From positions 186,001 through 250,000 of the forward strand of contig NZ_JAQGCZ010000002.1 of NCBI RefSeq assembly GCF_027706845.1: DNA of 64,000 nucleotides, in the 5' to 3' direction. Shown piece after piece: positions 16,615-26,904 of the stretch. The notes under the pieces are model-generated. The model saw only the letters and a program-made list of their open reading frames with translations, was not told the origin of the DNA and did no database searches. Positions within the stretch are counted from its first letter, which is position 1. Every line of letters starts with the position of its first letter. The DNA is from Mycolicibacterium sp. BiH015. Its GTDB lineage: Bacteria; Actinomycetota; Actinomycetes; Mycobacteriales; Mycobacteriaceae. Position numbers and translations under genes: made by a program.

Positions 16615-18309
16615 TCACCGGGCGCTGAGAAGCGCCACTAACTGTTTCTTGTCGACCTTGCCCACCGCGGTGGTGGGCAAGGCCGACACCGGGACGAGGA
16701 CGTCGGGTCGTGCATGCGTGGACGCACCACGCTCGTCCAGGAACGCGTTCAGTTCGGCCAACGTGACCGGCTTGCCCGAGAAAACCACTGCGGCACAGAT
16801 CTTCTCGCCGAGGTACTCGTCGGGAAGGGCGACCGCGGCCGCGGCGTAGACGGCCGGATGGGTGTGCAGGTGGTCTTCGAGGTCTGTTGCCGATACGGTT
16901 TCCCCGCCGCGGTGGATGACGTCTTTGATGCGGCCCACCACCTCGACGTAGCCGGCCCTCGGACCGTCGGCGAAGATGCGAACCCGGTCGCCGGTGCGGT
17001 AGAAGCCGTCCGGCGAGAATGACCGCGCGTTCGCCTCGTCGGCCCGGTAGTAGCCGTTGAGCGTGTAAGGCCCCCGTACCAACAGTTCGCCCTCTTCACC
17101 GGGTGGCACCTCGTCGCCGTTGTCGTCGACGACCCGCATCTGGTCGTGTGGCGACATCGGCCTGCCCTGCGTGTGCACCACCACGTCCACGGGGTCGCCG
17201 GGACGGGTGAAGTTCAGCATCCCCTCGGCCATCCCGAAGATCTGCGACATGCCCGGCGTGAGCCGATCGAGGATGAAGCGCGCCTCTTGCGGGCTCATCC
17301 GGGATCCGCCGACCTGAACGTAGCGCAGTGAGGTGGGCAGCACCGGCTCCCACTCGCACGCTTGAGCCCACACCTTGGCCAGCGCATTGACCAGGCCGGT
17401 GACGGTGATCGCGTACCTGTCGATGAGTGCGAACGCGTTCTCCGGGCTGGGGTCGGCGGTGAACACGGTGGTGGCGCCGACGGTCATCGACCCCAGCAGC
17501 CCCGGGCAGGCCAGTGGAAAGTTGTGTCCGGCGGGCAACGCCACCAGGTAGGCGTCCTCCCCGGTCATGTCGCAGGCCTGTGCGCAGGCGACTGCGTTGT
17601 AGAGGTAGTCGTTGTGGGTGCGGGGGATCAGCTTGGGCAGGCCCGTGGTGCCACCGGAGACCAGCAGCAGTGCGGGCAGGGCCGGGTCGACGGCGGCACG
17701 TTCGACCGGAGGGCCGTCATACGTGGCGATCGAGGACCAGGGCAGAAACGGCCCGCAATCTCCGTCGACGATCACGTGGCGCAGCGATGCGTGCTCGCCG
17801 ACGAGGTCGGTGGCCATCTCGCGGTAGTCGAAACCGGCGGCCTGGTCGGGCACGATGAGTGCGACCGCGCCGCTGACCTCGGCGAAATGTCCCAGTTCGG
17901 CGGTCCGGTGTCCGGGAAGGCACATGACGGGAACGGCTCCGGCGCGCAGCAGACCGAACAGGGCGACCGCGAACTGACACGAGTTCGGCAGCTGCAGCAG
18001 CACTCGGTCACCGGCAGCGATGCCGAGGTGCGCGAGTCCGGCCGCGGCGCGGTCGGCCAGCGCGTTCAGTTCCGCAAACGTGTATGAGCGCGCGTGGTCG
18101 ACGATCGCCGGTTTGGAAGGCCAGGCCGCCGCCGCGTCGGTCAGGATCGAGTCGAGCGCCCGGTCGGCCCAGTAGCCTGCCCGTCGATACTCCTGGACTC
18201 GGTGGTCGGGGAAGGGGACGAATCCGCGCGCCAGGTCCGGACGGTCTGGTCCTCGGTCCGGTCCGCGCTGATGGTTATCGCCGCGATAGGGCAGGAATCC
18301 GGTGCTCAT
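16615..18309 (-). CDS. mbtA: aryl acid AMP ligase MbtA (salicylate- or 6-methylsalicylate-AMP ligase)
   Basis: A 564-aa stand-alone adenylation enzyme of the DhbE/EntE/MbtA class: it activates an aryl acid as AMP ester and transfers it to the aryl carrier domain of MbtB. Visible core motifs are S-G-G-T-T-G-L-P-K (P loop), F-G-M-A-E-G, Y-R-T-G-D and the C-terminal catalytic Lys in V-G-K-V-D-K-K. The N-terminus G-F-V-P-F-P is typical of the class. It is divergent from mbtB across two IdeR boxes, as in M. tuberculosis. mbtI is absent nearby and a 6-MSAS-type PKS lies upstream, so its natural substrate here may be 6-methylsalicylate; pocket residues cannot be judged without a structure. Confidence 0.93.
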   Translation of the reverse strand: MSTGFLPYRGDNHQRGPDRGPDRPDLARGFVPFPDHRVQEYRRAGYWADRALDSILTDAAAAWPSKPAIVDHARSYTFAELNALADRAAAGLAHLGIAAGDRVLLQLPNSCQFAVALFGLLRAGAVPVMCLPGHRTAELGHFAEVSGAVALIVPDQAAGFDYREMATDLVGEHASLRHVIVDGDCGPFLPWSSIATYDGPPVERAAVDPALPALLLVSGGTTGLPKLIPRTHNDYLYNAVACAQACDMTGEDAYLVALPAGHNFPLACPGLLGSMTVGATTVFTADPSPENAFALIDRYAITVTGLVNALAKVWAQACEWEPVLPTSLRYVQVGGSRMSPQEARFILDRLTPGMSQIFGMAEGMLNFTRPGDPVDVVVHTQGRPMSPHDQMRVVDDNGDEVPPGEEGELLVRGPYTLNGYYRADEANARSFSPDGFYRTGDRVRIFADGPRAGYVEVVGRIKDVIHRGGETVSATDLEDHLHTHPAVYAAAAVALPDEYLGEKICAAVVFSGKPVTLAELNAFLDERGASTHARPDVLVPVSALPTTAVGKVDKKQLVALLSAR

Positions 18310-18353
18310 CAGTCAATTCGCCGCTCTGGGTAGGAGTTCTCGGTGACCCGAAT

Positions 18354-18372
18354 ATAGGGTAGCCTCCTCAAA
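18354..18372. promoter_or_regulatory. IdeR box 1 between mbtA and mbtB
   Basis: ATAGGGTAGCCTCCTCAAA matches 13 of 19 positions of the IdeR consensus, with the TAGG..TAGCCT core. One base separates it from box 2. In M. tuberculosis the mbtA-mbtB intergenic region likewise carries two iron boxes that repress both directions with iron. This one is 45 bases from the mbtA start. Confidence 0.75.
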
Positions 18373-18373
18373 G

Positions 18374-18392
18374 TTAGGGCAGCCTGCACTTA
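18374..18392. promoter_or_regulatory. IdeR box 2 between mbtA and mbtB
   Basis: TTAGGGCAGCCTGCACTTA matches 13 of 19 consensus positions and is followed by TTAATTC, a possible -10 region for mbtB. Box and promoter would overlap, fitting simple repression by IdeR-Fe2+. Confidence 0.75.
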
Positions 18393-18417
18393 ATTCTGTA
18401 GCCCGTCGAGGAGGTTG

Positions 18418-21400
18418 GTGAGTTTGGCGCCGACGACTGCACAGTCGGTCCGCGACGAGGTTGCTGAGCTTCTCGGTGTGAGCGCGGACGAACTCGATCC
18501 GCAGGCCGATCTCATCGCCTCGGGCCTGGACTCGATCCGGATGATGTCGTTGTCGGGGCGGTGGCGCAGACAGGGTATCGACGTCGGCTTCGCGGCGCTG
18601 GCTGCAAACCCCACGGTGTCGGCGTGGACCGACCTCGTGGCCGGCAGCGCCGCCCCGGCTCCCGCCCAGGTCCCCCCGTCCTCGGTCGCGGAGACCGAGG
18701 AGGAGACGTTCCCCCTCGCGCCGATCCAGCACGCCCTCTGGGTCGGTCGCAACGACGATCAACAGCTCGGCGGCGTGGCGGCCCACCTCTACATCGAACT
18801 CGACGGCGAAGGGGTGGATCCTGCCCGGCTGCAGACCGCCGCGACCGCACTCGCCGCGCGGCACCCCATGCTGCGGGTCGACATCCTGCCGGACGGCACC
18901 CAACGGATCAGCGACCGCGGACTGCCCGTCACGGTTTACGACCTGCGTGACCGCGATCCCCAAGACGCCCAGGCGCGGCTCGACGAGATCCGCGACGACA
19001 AGTCGCATCAGATCATGCACGGCGAGGTTCTGCAGATCTCGCTGTCACTGCTGCCACAAGGCCGGACCCGCCTGCACGTCGACTTGGACATGCAGGCCGC
19101 CGACGCGGTGAGCTACCGCAACTTCATGTCCGACCTGGCCGAATTCTACAGCGGCGGAACGCTTCCCGACCTCGCCTATACATACCGTGAGTACCGGGCG
19201 GCGCTGACCGAAGCGGTGTCGGAAACCGAAGAGGATCGGCAGTGGTGGGCCGAACGAATCCCCACCCTTCCCGAAGGCCCTGCGCTACCCCTGGTTCCGC
19301 GCTCAGAACAGGCCGACCCGCGGCGAGGCACCCGACGTGTCCACGTCTTCGACGTCGCCACCCGTGACGCTCTCTTCGCCGCGGCGCATCGACGCGGCAT
19401 CACACCAGCGATGGCGGTGGTCGCGTCCTACGCCGGCACCTTGGCGCGCTGGTCGACCAGCCGCCGATTCCTGCTGAACCTGCCGATGTTCGGACGCGAG
19501 CAGTTCCACCCCGATGTCGACAAGCTCGTCGGGGACTTCACCTCGTCGCTGATGCTTGATGTCGACCTCACTGAGGCCCACACCCCGATCTCTCGCGCAC
19601 GCGTCCTGCAGGACACCCTGCACGCCACCGCGCGCCACTCCAGCTATTCGGGACTTTCGGTGCTGCGGGATCTGACCCGCCACCACGGCACACCGGTCCT
19701 GGCGCCGATCGTCTACACCAGCGCGCTGGGGCTCGGGGACCTCTTTGCGGGCAAGGTCACCGAGTTCTTCGGCCGTCCGGTCTGGACCATCTCGCAGGGC
19801 CCCCAAGTACTGCTCGACGCGCAGGCCACACCGGTGGCCGAGGGACTCATGATCAACTGGGACACCCGGGAGGACGCGTTCCGGCCCGGTGTCGCCGACG
19901 CGATGTTCGCCTATCACATCGCCGAGCTCGAGCGCCTCGCCACTGACGAATCGTCCTGGGAGGCGGTGGATCTGTGTGCCGTCACGCCGGAGCAGGCGGC
20001 GGCCCGCGACGCCGCCCGTGCCGTTGTCGGGGCCCCCGCGGCGCCCAGTGGCGATGCACTGCACGACGGCTTCTTCCGCCGTGCCCGAACGCACCCCGAC
20101 GCACCAGCGGTGTTCAGCACCGCCGGTGACCTGTCCTACGGAGAACTCAGGCAGCAGGTGCTGGCAGCGGCGGCCGGCCTGGACGTCGCCGGTGTCCGCC
20201 GGGGCGATGCCGTCGCGGTGATGGGGCCGAAGAACGTCGAACAGATCATCGCGCTACTGGCGATCTCGGCGGTCGGCGCGGTGTACGTGCCGGTCGGTGT
20301 GGACCACCCGGTGGAACGGGCTTCCCGGATGCTCGCCAACAGCCGGGCGCGGATGGCGCTGGTCTGCGGCGACCAACCTCCGACGACAATGCCCGCTCTG
20401 ACCGTCGCCGAGGCGATCAGGGTCGGCAGCCGAGCGAATGGACTCGTCCGTCCCGCAGTGGATTCCGCTGAGCTGGGCTACATCCTGTTCACCTCGGGCT
20501 CGACCGGTGAGCCCAAGGGCGTCGAGATGGCACACGACGCCGCCATGAACACTGTCGAGTTCATCAACGGGCACTTCGCAATCGGCCCGCAGGACCGCTG
20601 TCTGGCGCTGTCGACCCTCGAATGCGACCTGTCGATCCTCGACATCTTCGGCATGTTGCGCGCCGGCGGATCGATCGTCGTCGTCGACGAAGAGCGTCGC
20701 CGCGATCCTGACGAGTGGGCTCGGCTCATCGAACGGCATCGTGTCACCGTGCTGCACTTCATGCCGGGGTGGCTCGAGATGCTCGCAGCGGTCGACGGGG
20801 ACCTCTCGTCGGTGCGCGTGGTGCCCACCGGCGGCGACTGGGTGCGCCCCGAGCTGGTGCGCGCGCTGCGAAAGCGCGCTCCGCACATGCGGTTCGCCGG
20901 CCTCGGCGGCGCCACTGAGACCGCCACCCACAACACCGTCTGTGAGGTCGGCGAGCTCCCGGCGGACTGGACGTCGGTACCGCTTGGTGTACCGCTGCCG
21001 AACAACGTGTGCCGGGTCGTCGGCGCAGACGGACAGGACTGCCCCGACTGGGTTCCCGGCGAACTGTGGGTCAGCGGCCGTGGCGTGGCGCGGGGCTACT
21101 GTGCCAGGCCAGACCTCACGGAGCAACGCTTCGTCCGGCACGACGGCAGGACGTGGTACCGCACCGGCGATCTGGTCCGGTACCGGACCGGCGGCGTCAT
21201 CGAGTTCGTCGGGCGCGCCGATCACCGCGTCAAGATCAGCGGCTACCGCGTCGAACTGGGCGATGTCGAGGCCGCACTGCGCGGACTGCCCGGGGTCGAC
21301 TCTGCCGTAGCTGCCGTGGTGCCCGCCGACAGCGGTCGCGATGTGCTCGCCGCAGTGGTCAGCGCCGATACCGGCGCGGCTGGGCTGGAATCCGGAAAGA

Positions 21401-21888
21401 TCGCCGCCGCGATGGCCGGACTTGTTGCACCGCACATGGTTCCGCAGATCATCGTGACCACCGACGACATTCCCTACACGGTCGGCGGCAAGATCGACCG
21501 GGTCGCGGTCTCATCCCTGCTTGCCGACGCCGACGTCCTCACCGGAGTCGGCTACCGTGCTCCTGCCACGCCGCTGGAGGCCGCGCTGTGCGCGATCGTG
21601 GGATCCGTGCTCGATCGCGACCGGATCGGAGCCGACGACGACTTCTTCGCCGTCGGTGGAGACTCCGTGCTGGCGACTCAGGTCGTCGCTCGATTACGGA
21701 CCTGGCTGGACATTCCCGCAGCGGCGGTCGCCGACATCTTCGGCACCCGCACGGTGGCAGCGCTCGCTGCCCGGCTCACCGCGAACGAGGCGTCCAGCGC
21801 CAGGCTGAACGAGGTTGCCGAGCTCTTCCTGGAGGTCTCGGGCATGGACGGCGCAGAGGTTGCCTCCGCGCTGGAAACCATGCCATGA
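18418..21888 (+). CDS. mbtB: mycobactin NRPS MbtB (ArCP-Cy-A-PCP, no thioesterase)
   Basis: About 1156 aa. An aryl carrier domain (Ser39 in G-L-D-S-I) accepts the aryl acid from MbtA. A heterocyclisation domain (about 95-520) carries D-M-Q-A-A-D, the DxxxxD motif that replaces HHxxxDG and makes the oxazoline. An adenylation domain for Ser/Thr (about 540-1030) has F-T-S-G-S-T-G-E-P-K-G. The terminal PCP has Ser1083 in G-G-D-S. M. tuberculosis MbtB is about 1414 aa with a terminal thioesterase; here the TE is the separate next gene, coupled by ATGA. Start: a GAGGAGG ends at 18414; GTG 18418 is very close to it, and TTG 18424 has better spacing, so the protein may begin two codons later. It is the first gene of the IdeR-controlled mbtB-H operon. 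Confidence 0.92.
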   Translation: MSLAPTTAQSVRDEVAELLGVSADELDPQADLIASGLDSIRMMSLSGRWRRQGIDVGFAALAANPTVSAWTDLVAGSAAPAPAQVPPSSVAETEEETFPLAPIQHALWVGRNDDQQLGGVAAHLYIELDGEGVDPARLQTAATALAARHPMLRVDILPDGTQRISDRGLPVTVYDLRDRDPQDAQARLDEIRDDKSHQIMHGEVLQISLSLLPQGRTRLHVDLDMQAADAVSYRNFMSDLAEFYSGGTLPDLAYTYREYRAALTEAVSETEEDRQWWAERIPTLPEGPALPLVPRSEQADPRRGTRRVHVFDVATRDALFAAAHRRGITPAMAVVASYAGTLARWSTSRRFLLNLPMFGREQFHPDVDKLVGDFTSSLMLDVDLTEAHTPISRARVLQDTLHATARHSSYSGLSVLRDLTRHHGTPVLAPIVYTSALGLGDLFAGKVTEFFGRPVWTISQGPQVLLDAQATPVAEGLMINWDTREDAFRPGVADAMFAYHIAELERLATDESSWEAVDLCAVTPEQAAARDAARAVVGAPAAPSGDALHDGFFRRARTHPDAPAVFSTAGDLSYGELRQQVLAAAAGLDVAGVRRGDAVAVMGPKNVEQIIALLAISAVGAVYVPVGVDHPVERASRMLANSRARMALVCGDQPPTTMPALTVAEAIRVGSRANGLVRPAVDSAELGYILFTSGSTGEPKGVEMAHDAAMNTVEFINGHFAIGPQDRCLALSTLECDLSILDIFGMLRAGGSIVVVDEERRRDPDEWARLIERHRVTVLHFMPGWLEMLAAVDGDLSSVRVVPTGGDWVRPELVRALRKRAPHMRFAGLGGATETATHNTVCEVGELPADWTSVPLGVPLPNNVCRVVGADGQDCPDWVPGELWVSGRGVARGYCARPDLTEQRFVRHDGRTWYRTGDLVRYRTGGVIEFVGRADHRVKISGYRVELGDVEAALRGLPGVDSAVAAVVPADSGRDVLAAVVSADTGAAGLESGKIAAAMAGLVAPHMVPQIIVTTDDIPYTVGGKIDRVAVSSLLADADVLTGVGYRAPATPLEAALCAIVGSVLDRDRIGADDDFFAVGGDSVLATQVVARLRTWLDIPAAAVADIFGTRTVAALAARLTANEASSARLNEVAELFLEVSGMDGAEVASALETMP

Positions 21889-22628
21889 CCGGCGTGCCGA
21901 CCCACCTCGACATTCCCTCGTGGATCAAGCGATTCCCGGGTGAGGGTGCCTCGCCGACCATCGTTTTTCCTCATGCCGGTGGTGCGGCCGCTGCGTACCG
22001 TAACTTCGCCACCGCGTTGGCCGCCAAGGGTGTGGACACCTTCGTCGCCCAGTATCCGCAGCGTGGTGAAAGGCTCAAGGACCCCGCTCCGGACACCGTG
22101 CCTGAACTGGCCGCCGAGATGCTGGCAGCCGTCGACTGGACGCAACTGGGGCCGCTGCGGCTGTTCGGCCACTGCATGGGTGCGCTCGTCGGTTTCGAGT
22201 TCGCGCGACTGGCCGCCGAACGAGGGATCGCCGTCCGTGAGCTGTGGGCGTCGGCCAGCCAGGCGCCGTCGACCGTGGCGGACTCCCGGCCCGCACCGAC
22301 CACCGATCGTGAACTCCTCGCTGACATCGTCGACATGGGTGGCACCGATGCGCGCCTGCTCGACGACGAGGACTTCCTCGACTTGCTGCTGCCCGCGGTG
22401 CGCGCCGACTACCGCGCCTTCAACCGGTACACCTGCGAGCGCGGCGTGCGCATCGGTGCCGACATTCATGCCATCGGCGGCGCCGCTGACCACCGGGTCG
22501 ATCAAAATTCGCTGCGCCAGTGGCAGTTCCACACCGACGGCGTGTTCACCTTCACCCAGTTCGACGGCGGCCACTTCTACATCGACGACCATCTCGACGA
22601 CGTCGCCGAACTGGTGAGTTGCACATGA
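21885..22628 (+). CDS. stand-alone type II thioesterase of the mycobactin operon
   Basis: A 247-aa alpha/beta hydrolase of the type II thioesterase family (F-P-H-A-G-G-A, Y-P-Q-R-G-E-R-L, P-L-R-L-F-G-H near 90-96, D-G-G-H-F-Y-I at the end). It occupies the place of the thioesterase domain fused to MbtB in M. tuberculosis, overlapping mbtB by ATGA and mbtC by ATGA. These enzymes clear misprimed carrier domains. The nucleophile elbow reads G-H-C-M-G, so Cys97 stands where the usual Ser is; His230 is present. Ser is the rule in type II TEs, though Cys variants are known in related hydrolases. Confidence 0.88.
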   Translation: MTGVPTHLDIPSWIKRFPGEGASPTIVFPHAGGAAAAYRNFATALAAKGVDTFVAQYPQRGERLKDPAPDTVPELAAEMLAAVDWTQLGPLRLFGHCMGALVGFEFARLAAERGIAVRELWASASQAPSTVADSRPAPTTDRELLADIVDMGGTDARLLDDEDFLDLLLPAVRADYRAFNRYTCERGVRIGADIHAIGGAADHRVDQNSLRQWQFHTDGVFTFTQFDGGHFYIDDHLDDVAELVSCT

Positions 22629-23983
22629 ACGATGAGGTGGCTTCCCCCGTCGCTCCGCTGCGCTCCGCTCGCCCTGAGGACCCCGTCGTCATCGTCGGTA
22701 TGGCCATCGAAGCGCCCGGTGGGGTGGAGAACACCCACGACTACTGGGCCCTGCTGCGCGAACAACGCGAAGCCCTCACACCGTTTCCCGACGATCGCGG
22801 CTGGTCGCTGCGGACCATCCTCGACGGATCACGCCGCGAAGGATTCAAGCGCATCCACAACCTGGGTGGATTCCTCTCCAGTGCAGGCGCATTCGACCCC
22901 GAGTTCTTCGGCATCTCCCGCCGCGAGGCCATCGCGATGGACCCCCAGCAGCGGGTGGCGTTGCGGGTGAGTTGGCGGGCGCTGGAGAGCGCGGGGATCA
23001 ACCCGGACGATCTGGCCGGGCACGACACCGGTTGCTACATCGGAGCCTCCGATATGCGATACGGCCCTGAGATGGACCAGTTCTCGCACCACAGCGGGCA
23101 TCTGATCACGGGCACGTCCCTAGGTGTCATCTCCGGGCGCATCGCCTACACGCTCGGTTTGGCCGGCCCCGCCATGACCATCGACACCTCGTGTTCGTCG
23201 GCGCTGTCGGCGCTCCACGTCGCCGTTCAGGCACTCCGGGCGGGGGACTGTGATCTCGCGCTGGCAGGTGGGGTGTGCGTGATGGGCTCGCCCGGATACT
23301 TCGTCGAGTTCTCCAAACAACACGCGCTGTCCGACGACGGGCACTGCCGTCCCTACAGCGCCCACGCCAGCGGCACCGTATGGGCCGAGGGCGCCGGAAT
23401 GTTCGTGCTGCAACGCAAGTCCGCTGCGCAGCGGGACCGCCGGACCATCCTCGCCGAGATCCTCGCCAGCTGTGCGAATTCCGACGGCAGGTCGGTCGGG
23501 CTCACCGCGCCCAGCGGCGAAGCGCAGACCCGGCTCTTCGCGCGGGCCATCGCCACCGCGGAGGTCGACATCGCCGATGTCGGCATGGTCGAGGGCCACG
23601 GTACCGGCACCCGCCTCGGTGATCGCACCGAACTCGGCTCTCTGGCAGCCACATACGGATCGGGCGCACCCGGCAGCGGGCCGCTGCTCGGCTCCGTCAA
23701 ATCCAACGTCGGCCATGCGCAGGCCGCCGCAGGTGCGCTCGGCTTGGCCAAAGTGCTCCTGGCCGCCGAGCATGCGGCCGTACCCGCCACCTTGCACGTC
23801 GATGAGCGCAGTCCTGAAATCGACTGGGAGGAAAGCGGGCTGCGGCTGGCCACTACATTGACGCCCTGGCCGGCAGCCCGGGGTGTGCGGCTGGGCGCGG
23901 TGTCGGCTTTCGGGATGAGTGGGACGAACACCCATGTCGTGGTCGCTGTGCCGCAGGCAGCGGGACAGAGCGAGGCTGCTTGA
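22625..23983 (+). CDS. mbtC: mycobactin ketosynthase MbtC
   Basis: A 452-aa stand-alone type I ketosynthase domain. Active Cys190 is in D-T-S-C-S-S-A, the catalytic His residues in E-G-H-G-T-G-T (usual E-A-H-G-T-G-T, one Ala-to-Gly change) and K-S-N-V-G-H-A. With MbtD it forms one split PKS module that extends the growing chain with a malonate-derived unit, giving the beta-hydroxy acid of mycobactin. It overlaps the thioesterase (ATGA) and mbtD (TGATG). Length agrees with M. tuberculosis MbtC (about 444 aa). Confidence 0.93.
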   Translation: MNDEVASPVAPLRSARPEDPVVIVGMAIEAPGGVENTHDYWALLREQREALTPFPDDRGWSLRTILDGSRREGFKRIHNLGGFLSSAGAFDPEFFGISRREAIAMDPQQRVALRVSWRALESAGINPDDLAGHDTGCYIGASDMRYGPEMDQFSHHSGHLITGTSLGVISGRIAYTLGLAGPAMTIDTSCSSALSALHVAVQALRAGDCDLALAGGVCVMGSPGYFVEFSKQHALSDDGHCRPYSAHASGTVWAEGAGMFVLQRKSAAQRDRRTILAEILASCANSDGRSVGLTAPSGEAQTRLFARAIATAEVDIADVGMVEGHGTGTRLGDRTELGSLAATYGSGAPGSGPLLGSVKSNVGHAQAAAGALGLAKVLLAAEHAAVPATLHVDERSPEIDWEESGLRLATTLTPWPAARGVRLGAVSAFGMSGTNTHVVVAVPQAAGQSEAA

Positions 23984-26904
23984 TGTCGCCTGGCGCACTG
24001 CCCGACGGGAGGGTGGCGATCCCGCTGAGTTCCCACGCGGACGACCTCGTCGCCGAGGACGCTCGGGCGATACTGCAATTCCACCAGCGGACGAATTGCA
24101 CACCGGACCGCATCGCCACCCACATGGTCACCACCCGGCGGATTCGCCGCCACCGCGCGGTCGTGCGGGCACATGACGGTGACGAGCTCGCAGAAGCCCT
24201 CCGCGCGGTCGCGGACGGCCGGGAACATCAACTCGTCGCACGGTCCTCGCGCCGAACCACCGGTCGAACCGCCTTCGTGTTCGCGGGCCAGGGAAGCCAG
24301 TGGCCGTCGATGGGCGCCGAGTCCTACGACCGGCTGCCGTCATACCGCGCCGAGGCGGACCGGCTCGACGCGGCCTTCTCCGCAGCCGGCTTACCTTCAC
24401 CCCTGCGTTTCCTGACCGCAGCCGCCGACCCGCTGTCTGTATCCCAGTTCGAGCTTCAGAGTTCGCAATTCGTGCACTCCGTCGCGCTGGCCGCGGTGTG
24501 GCGCGGCTACGGCGTCCTGCCCGATCTGACCATCGGCCACAGCCTCGGAGAGATCGCGGCGGCCTACGTGGCGGGGACCATCACCCTCGTCGACGCGATC
24601 GCAGTCCTCGCGGCGCGTTCCCACGCGATCGAGAGCATTCCCGGGGACCACGGCGTCGCGGTGCTCGGCCTCGACCAGGACCAGGCCGACGAGATCATTG
24701 CGGACACCCACGGATGGCTGGAACTGTCAGGTGTCAACGCATCGGCGACAGTCGCGGTGTCGGGGGAGCGGACAGCGGTCGAGGCACTCGTGGCAGGTGT
24801 TCGTGCCCGCGGCCAGTTCGCACGGCAGCTCGCGATGAGTTTCCCCGCGCACACGACAGCGATGGAAGCCCAGCGCGAAAGCTTCGTCGCCGCGTTGCCC
24901 GCCTCGATGTTCGCCGACTCGCCGGTGCAGTTCATCGGGTCCGCCACCGGATCGGTCGTCGACCCCGGCACCCCGTTCGGCGACTACTGGTATGCGAACC
25001 TGCGCAACCCGATCCGGTTCGACCGAGCCGTGCAGAGCGCTATCCGGGCCCACGCCGACACCTATGTCGAGATGTCGGCTCACCCCTCCCTGCTGATCGC
25101 GATCGAAGACGGTCTCGAGCGCGCCGGAGTCGGCGAAGCTGCCGTCCTGCTCGGATCGGGTCATCGTGACCGGCCGGTCACCGAAACCCTCGCCGAGAAC
25201 ATCGCAGCCGCCGCGGCGGCCGATCCGGCCTACCGGTGGGCCGACCTGCTCTCCGGCGACGCCGTACCGCTGCGCGGGTTCCCGGGGGCCCCGATGCGGG
25301 CCGAGCACCTGTGGGCCTCGGCCGAACCGCTGCCGTCCATGGCCGGCATCACCGTGACGGCCGAAGCCTGGCGTGCGCGAAACCGGAAATCGCGAATCCT
25401 GCCGAGAACCGTCGCTGTCGTCGGGATGTCCACGACGGCAACGCGTGTCGAGGACCTTCGCGACGCCGTGACGCGACACGCGGGCGCGACCCTGACTTCC
25501 GCGGCCGACGCCGAGCTCGTGATCGCCGTCGCCCCTGCATCCGAACAGTCCGCTGTCGTGGCGGCGATCGGGGCGCTGGCGCGCGGCATCGACGACGGGA
25601 TGCTCGACTACGCGGGCTCGCTGGGCCCTCGCTGCCGCGACGTGTGGTTGCTGACCGCGGGCGCAGAGCAGGTTCTCGCGAACGACCCCGTGGCCGACTT
25701 CGCGCAGGCCGCGCTGGCCGCGATGCACCGCAGCATCGGGTTCGAACATCCCGACCAGAGTTTCCACCACCTGGATCTGCCGGCCGCACCGTCGGCTGCC
25801 CATCTCGAGGCGGCGCTCGACGTCATGCTCTGCGAGGCGGGAGAATTGGCGCTGCGCGGCGGTGGCGAACTCTACGCTCGCGCCCTCGGAGACGACGCAC
25901 CGGCGGCGCCTCCATGGCCGCTGGATTCTGGTGTCCTCGACAACGTCGTCATCACCGGAGGGTCCGGAGCCATCGGACTGAGCTACGCCCGGTACCTCGC
26001 CGCGCACGGGGCGAAACGGATGGTGCTGCTGAGCCGCGGCGGTGTGGACCCGTCCAGTCTCGCCGGCCTCGCAGCCGAGATCGTCGCGCCCGCCTGTGAC
26101 ATCAGCGATCGCGCCCAGCTTGCGACAGCGGCTTCCCTGCACGCCGATGGTGAGGCGACGTTGATCGTGCACGCGGCCGGTACGGCCCGTTTCGCCAACC
26201 GCGCAGACGTCGTCGGCGCAGACGTGATCGACACGGCCGCAGGCAAGATCGCAGGGCTCGAGGCGCTGACCGATATCTGGCCGATACGGCACGACGCGCG
26301 AATCCTGTTGTGCTCGTCGGTGACCGGCGTCTGGGGTGGCAAGGGGGTGGCCGCGTACGCCGCGGCCAACCGCATGCTCGACGTGATGGCGAGCCGGCTG
26401 CGCGCAGCGGGCAGAAACTGCACCGCCGTGCGCTGGGGGTTGTGGCAGGGCAGCGGAATCGTCGATGCGGCCGAGATCGCACGCGTCGAACGTGCCGGCC
26501 TCCGTCAGATGAACCCCGAGGCCGCGATCGAAACCAGCCTGCACGACTATTCGGCCGATCCGCTTGTGCTGTCGGCGGACCCGGACAGGATCCGGATGTT
26601 CTTCGGGGGCGACGAGAACGTCACCGCCGTCGAATCCCCGCCGACCGGCTCCGACCAGCAGATGGACCCATCCGCTGCCGTGCGCAGCCAGCTCGCCGCC
26701 GTTCTCGACGTCGACGCCGCCGCTCTGGATCTGCATGCGTCACTGTTCGACCTCGGCGTGGACTCCCTGCTCGCGCTGGATCTTCGCAAGCGACTCAAGC
26801 GGTTGACAGGACGGACCGTCCCGCTGGCTTCGCTGCTCGGCGGAATCACCGGCACAGACCTGATCGCCGATCTATCAGAGAAAGTGGATGCTTCGAGTGA
26901 CTGA
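23983..26904 (+). CDS. mbtD: mycobactin PKS MbtD (AT-KR-ACP)
   Basis: A 973-aa partner of MbtC. After an N-terminal linker, the AT domain begins V-F-A-G-Q-G-S-Q-W, with Ser187 in G-H-S-L-G-E and F-P-A-H at the substrate-selectivity site (neither the HAFH malonyl nor the YASH methylmalonyl form). The KR has [10 protein letters not shown] and a C-S-S-V-T-G...A-Y-A-A-A-N active region, so the product is reduced to a hydroxyl. The ACP Ser928 is in G-V-D-S. There is no DH or ER, consistent with the beta-hydroxy acyl unit. It overlaps mbtE by 17 bases. Confidence 0.93.
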   Translation: MSPGALPDGRVAIPLSSHADDLVAEDARAILQFHQRTNCTPDRIATHMVTTRRIRRHRAVVRAHDGDELAEALRAVADGREHQLVARSSRRTTGRTAFVFAGQGSQWPSMGAESYDRLPSYRAEADRLDAAFSAAGLPSPLRFLTAAADPLSVSQFELQSSQFVHSVALAAVWRGYGVLPDLTIGHSLGEIAAAYVAGTITLVDAIAVLAARSHAIESIPGDHGVAVLGLDQDQADEIIADTHGWLELSGVNASATVAVSGERTAVEALVAGVRARGQFARQLAMSFPAHTTAMEAQRESFVAALPASMFADSPVQFIGSATGSVVDPGTPFGDYWYANLRNPIRFDRAVQSAIRAHADTYVEMSAHPSLLIAIEDGLERAGVGEAAVLLGSGHRDRPVTETLAENIAAAAAADPAYRWADLLSGDAVPLRGFPGAPMRAEHLWASAEPLPSMAGITVTAEAWRARNRKSRILPRTVAVVGMSTTATRVEDLRDAVTRHAGATLTSAADAELVIAVAPASEQSAVVAAIGALARGIDDGMLDYAGSLGPRCRDVWLLTAGAEQVLANDPVADFAQAALAAMHRSIGFEHPDQSFHHLDLPAAPSAAHLEAALDVMLCEAGELALRGGGELYARALGDDAPAAPPWPLDSGVLDNVVITGGSGAIGLSYARYLAAHGAKRMVLLSRGGVDPSSLAGLAAEIVAPACDISDRAQLATAASLHADGEATLIVHAAGTARFANRADVVGADVIDTAAGKIAGLEALTDIWPIRHDARILLCSSVTGVWGGKGVAAYAAANRMLDVMASRLRAAGRNCTAVRWGLWQGSGIVDAAEIARVERAGLRQMNPEAAIETSLHDYSADPLVLSADPDRIRMFFGGDENVTAVESPPTGSDQQMDPSAAVRSQLAAVLDVDAAALDLHASLFDLGVDSLLALDLRKRLKRLTGRTVPLASLLGGITGTDLIADLSEKVDASSD

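Noticed and set aside
24727..26736. 669-aa open frame antisense to mbtD
   Set aside because: Third-position GC bias in the real gene keeps the opposite frame open; no recognisable protein sequence and no Shine-Dalgarno.
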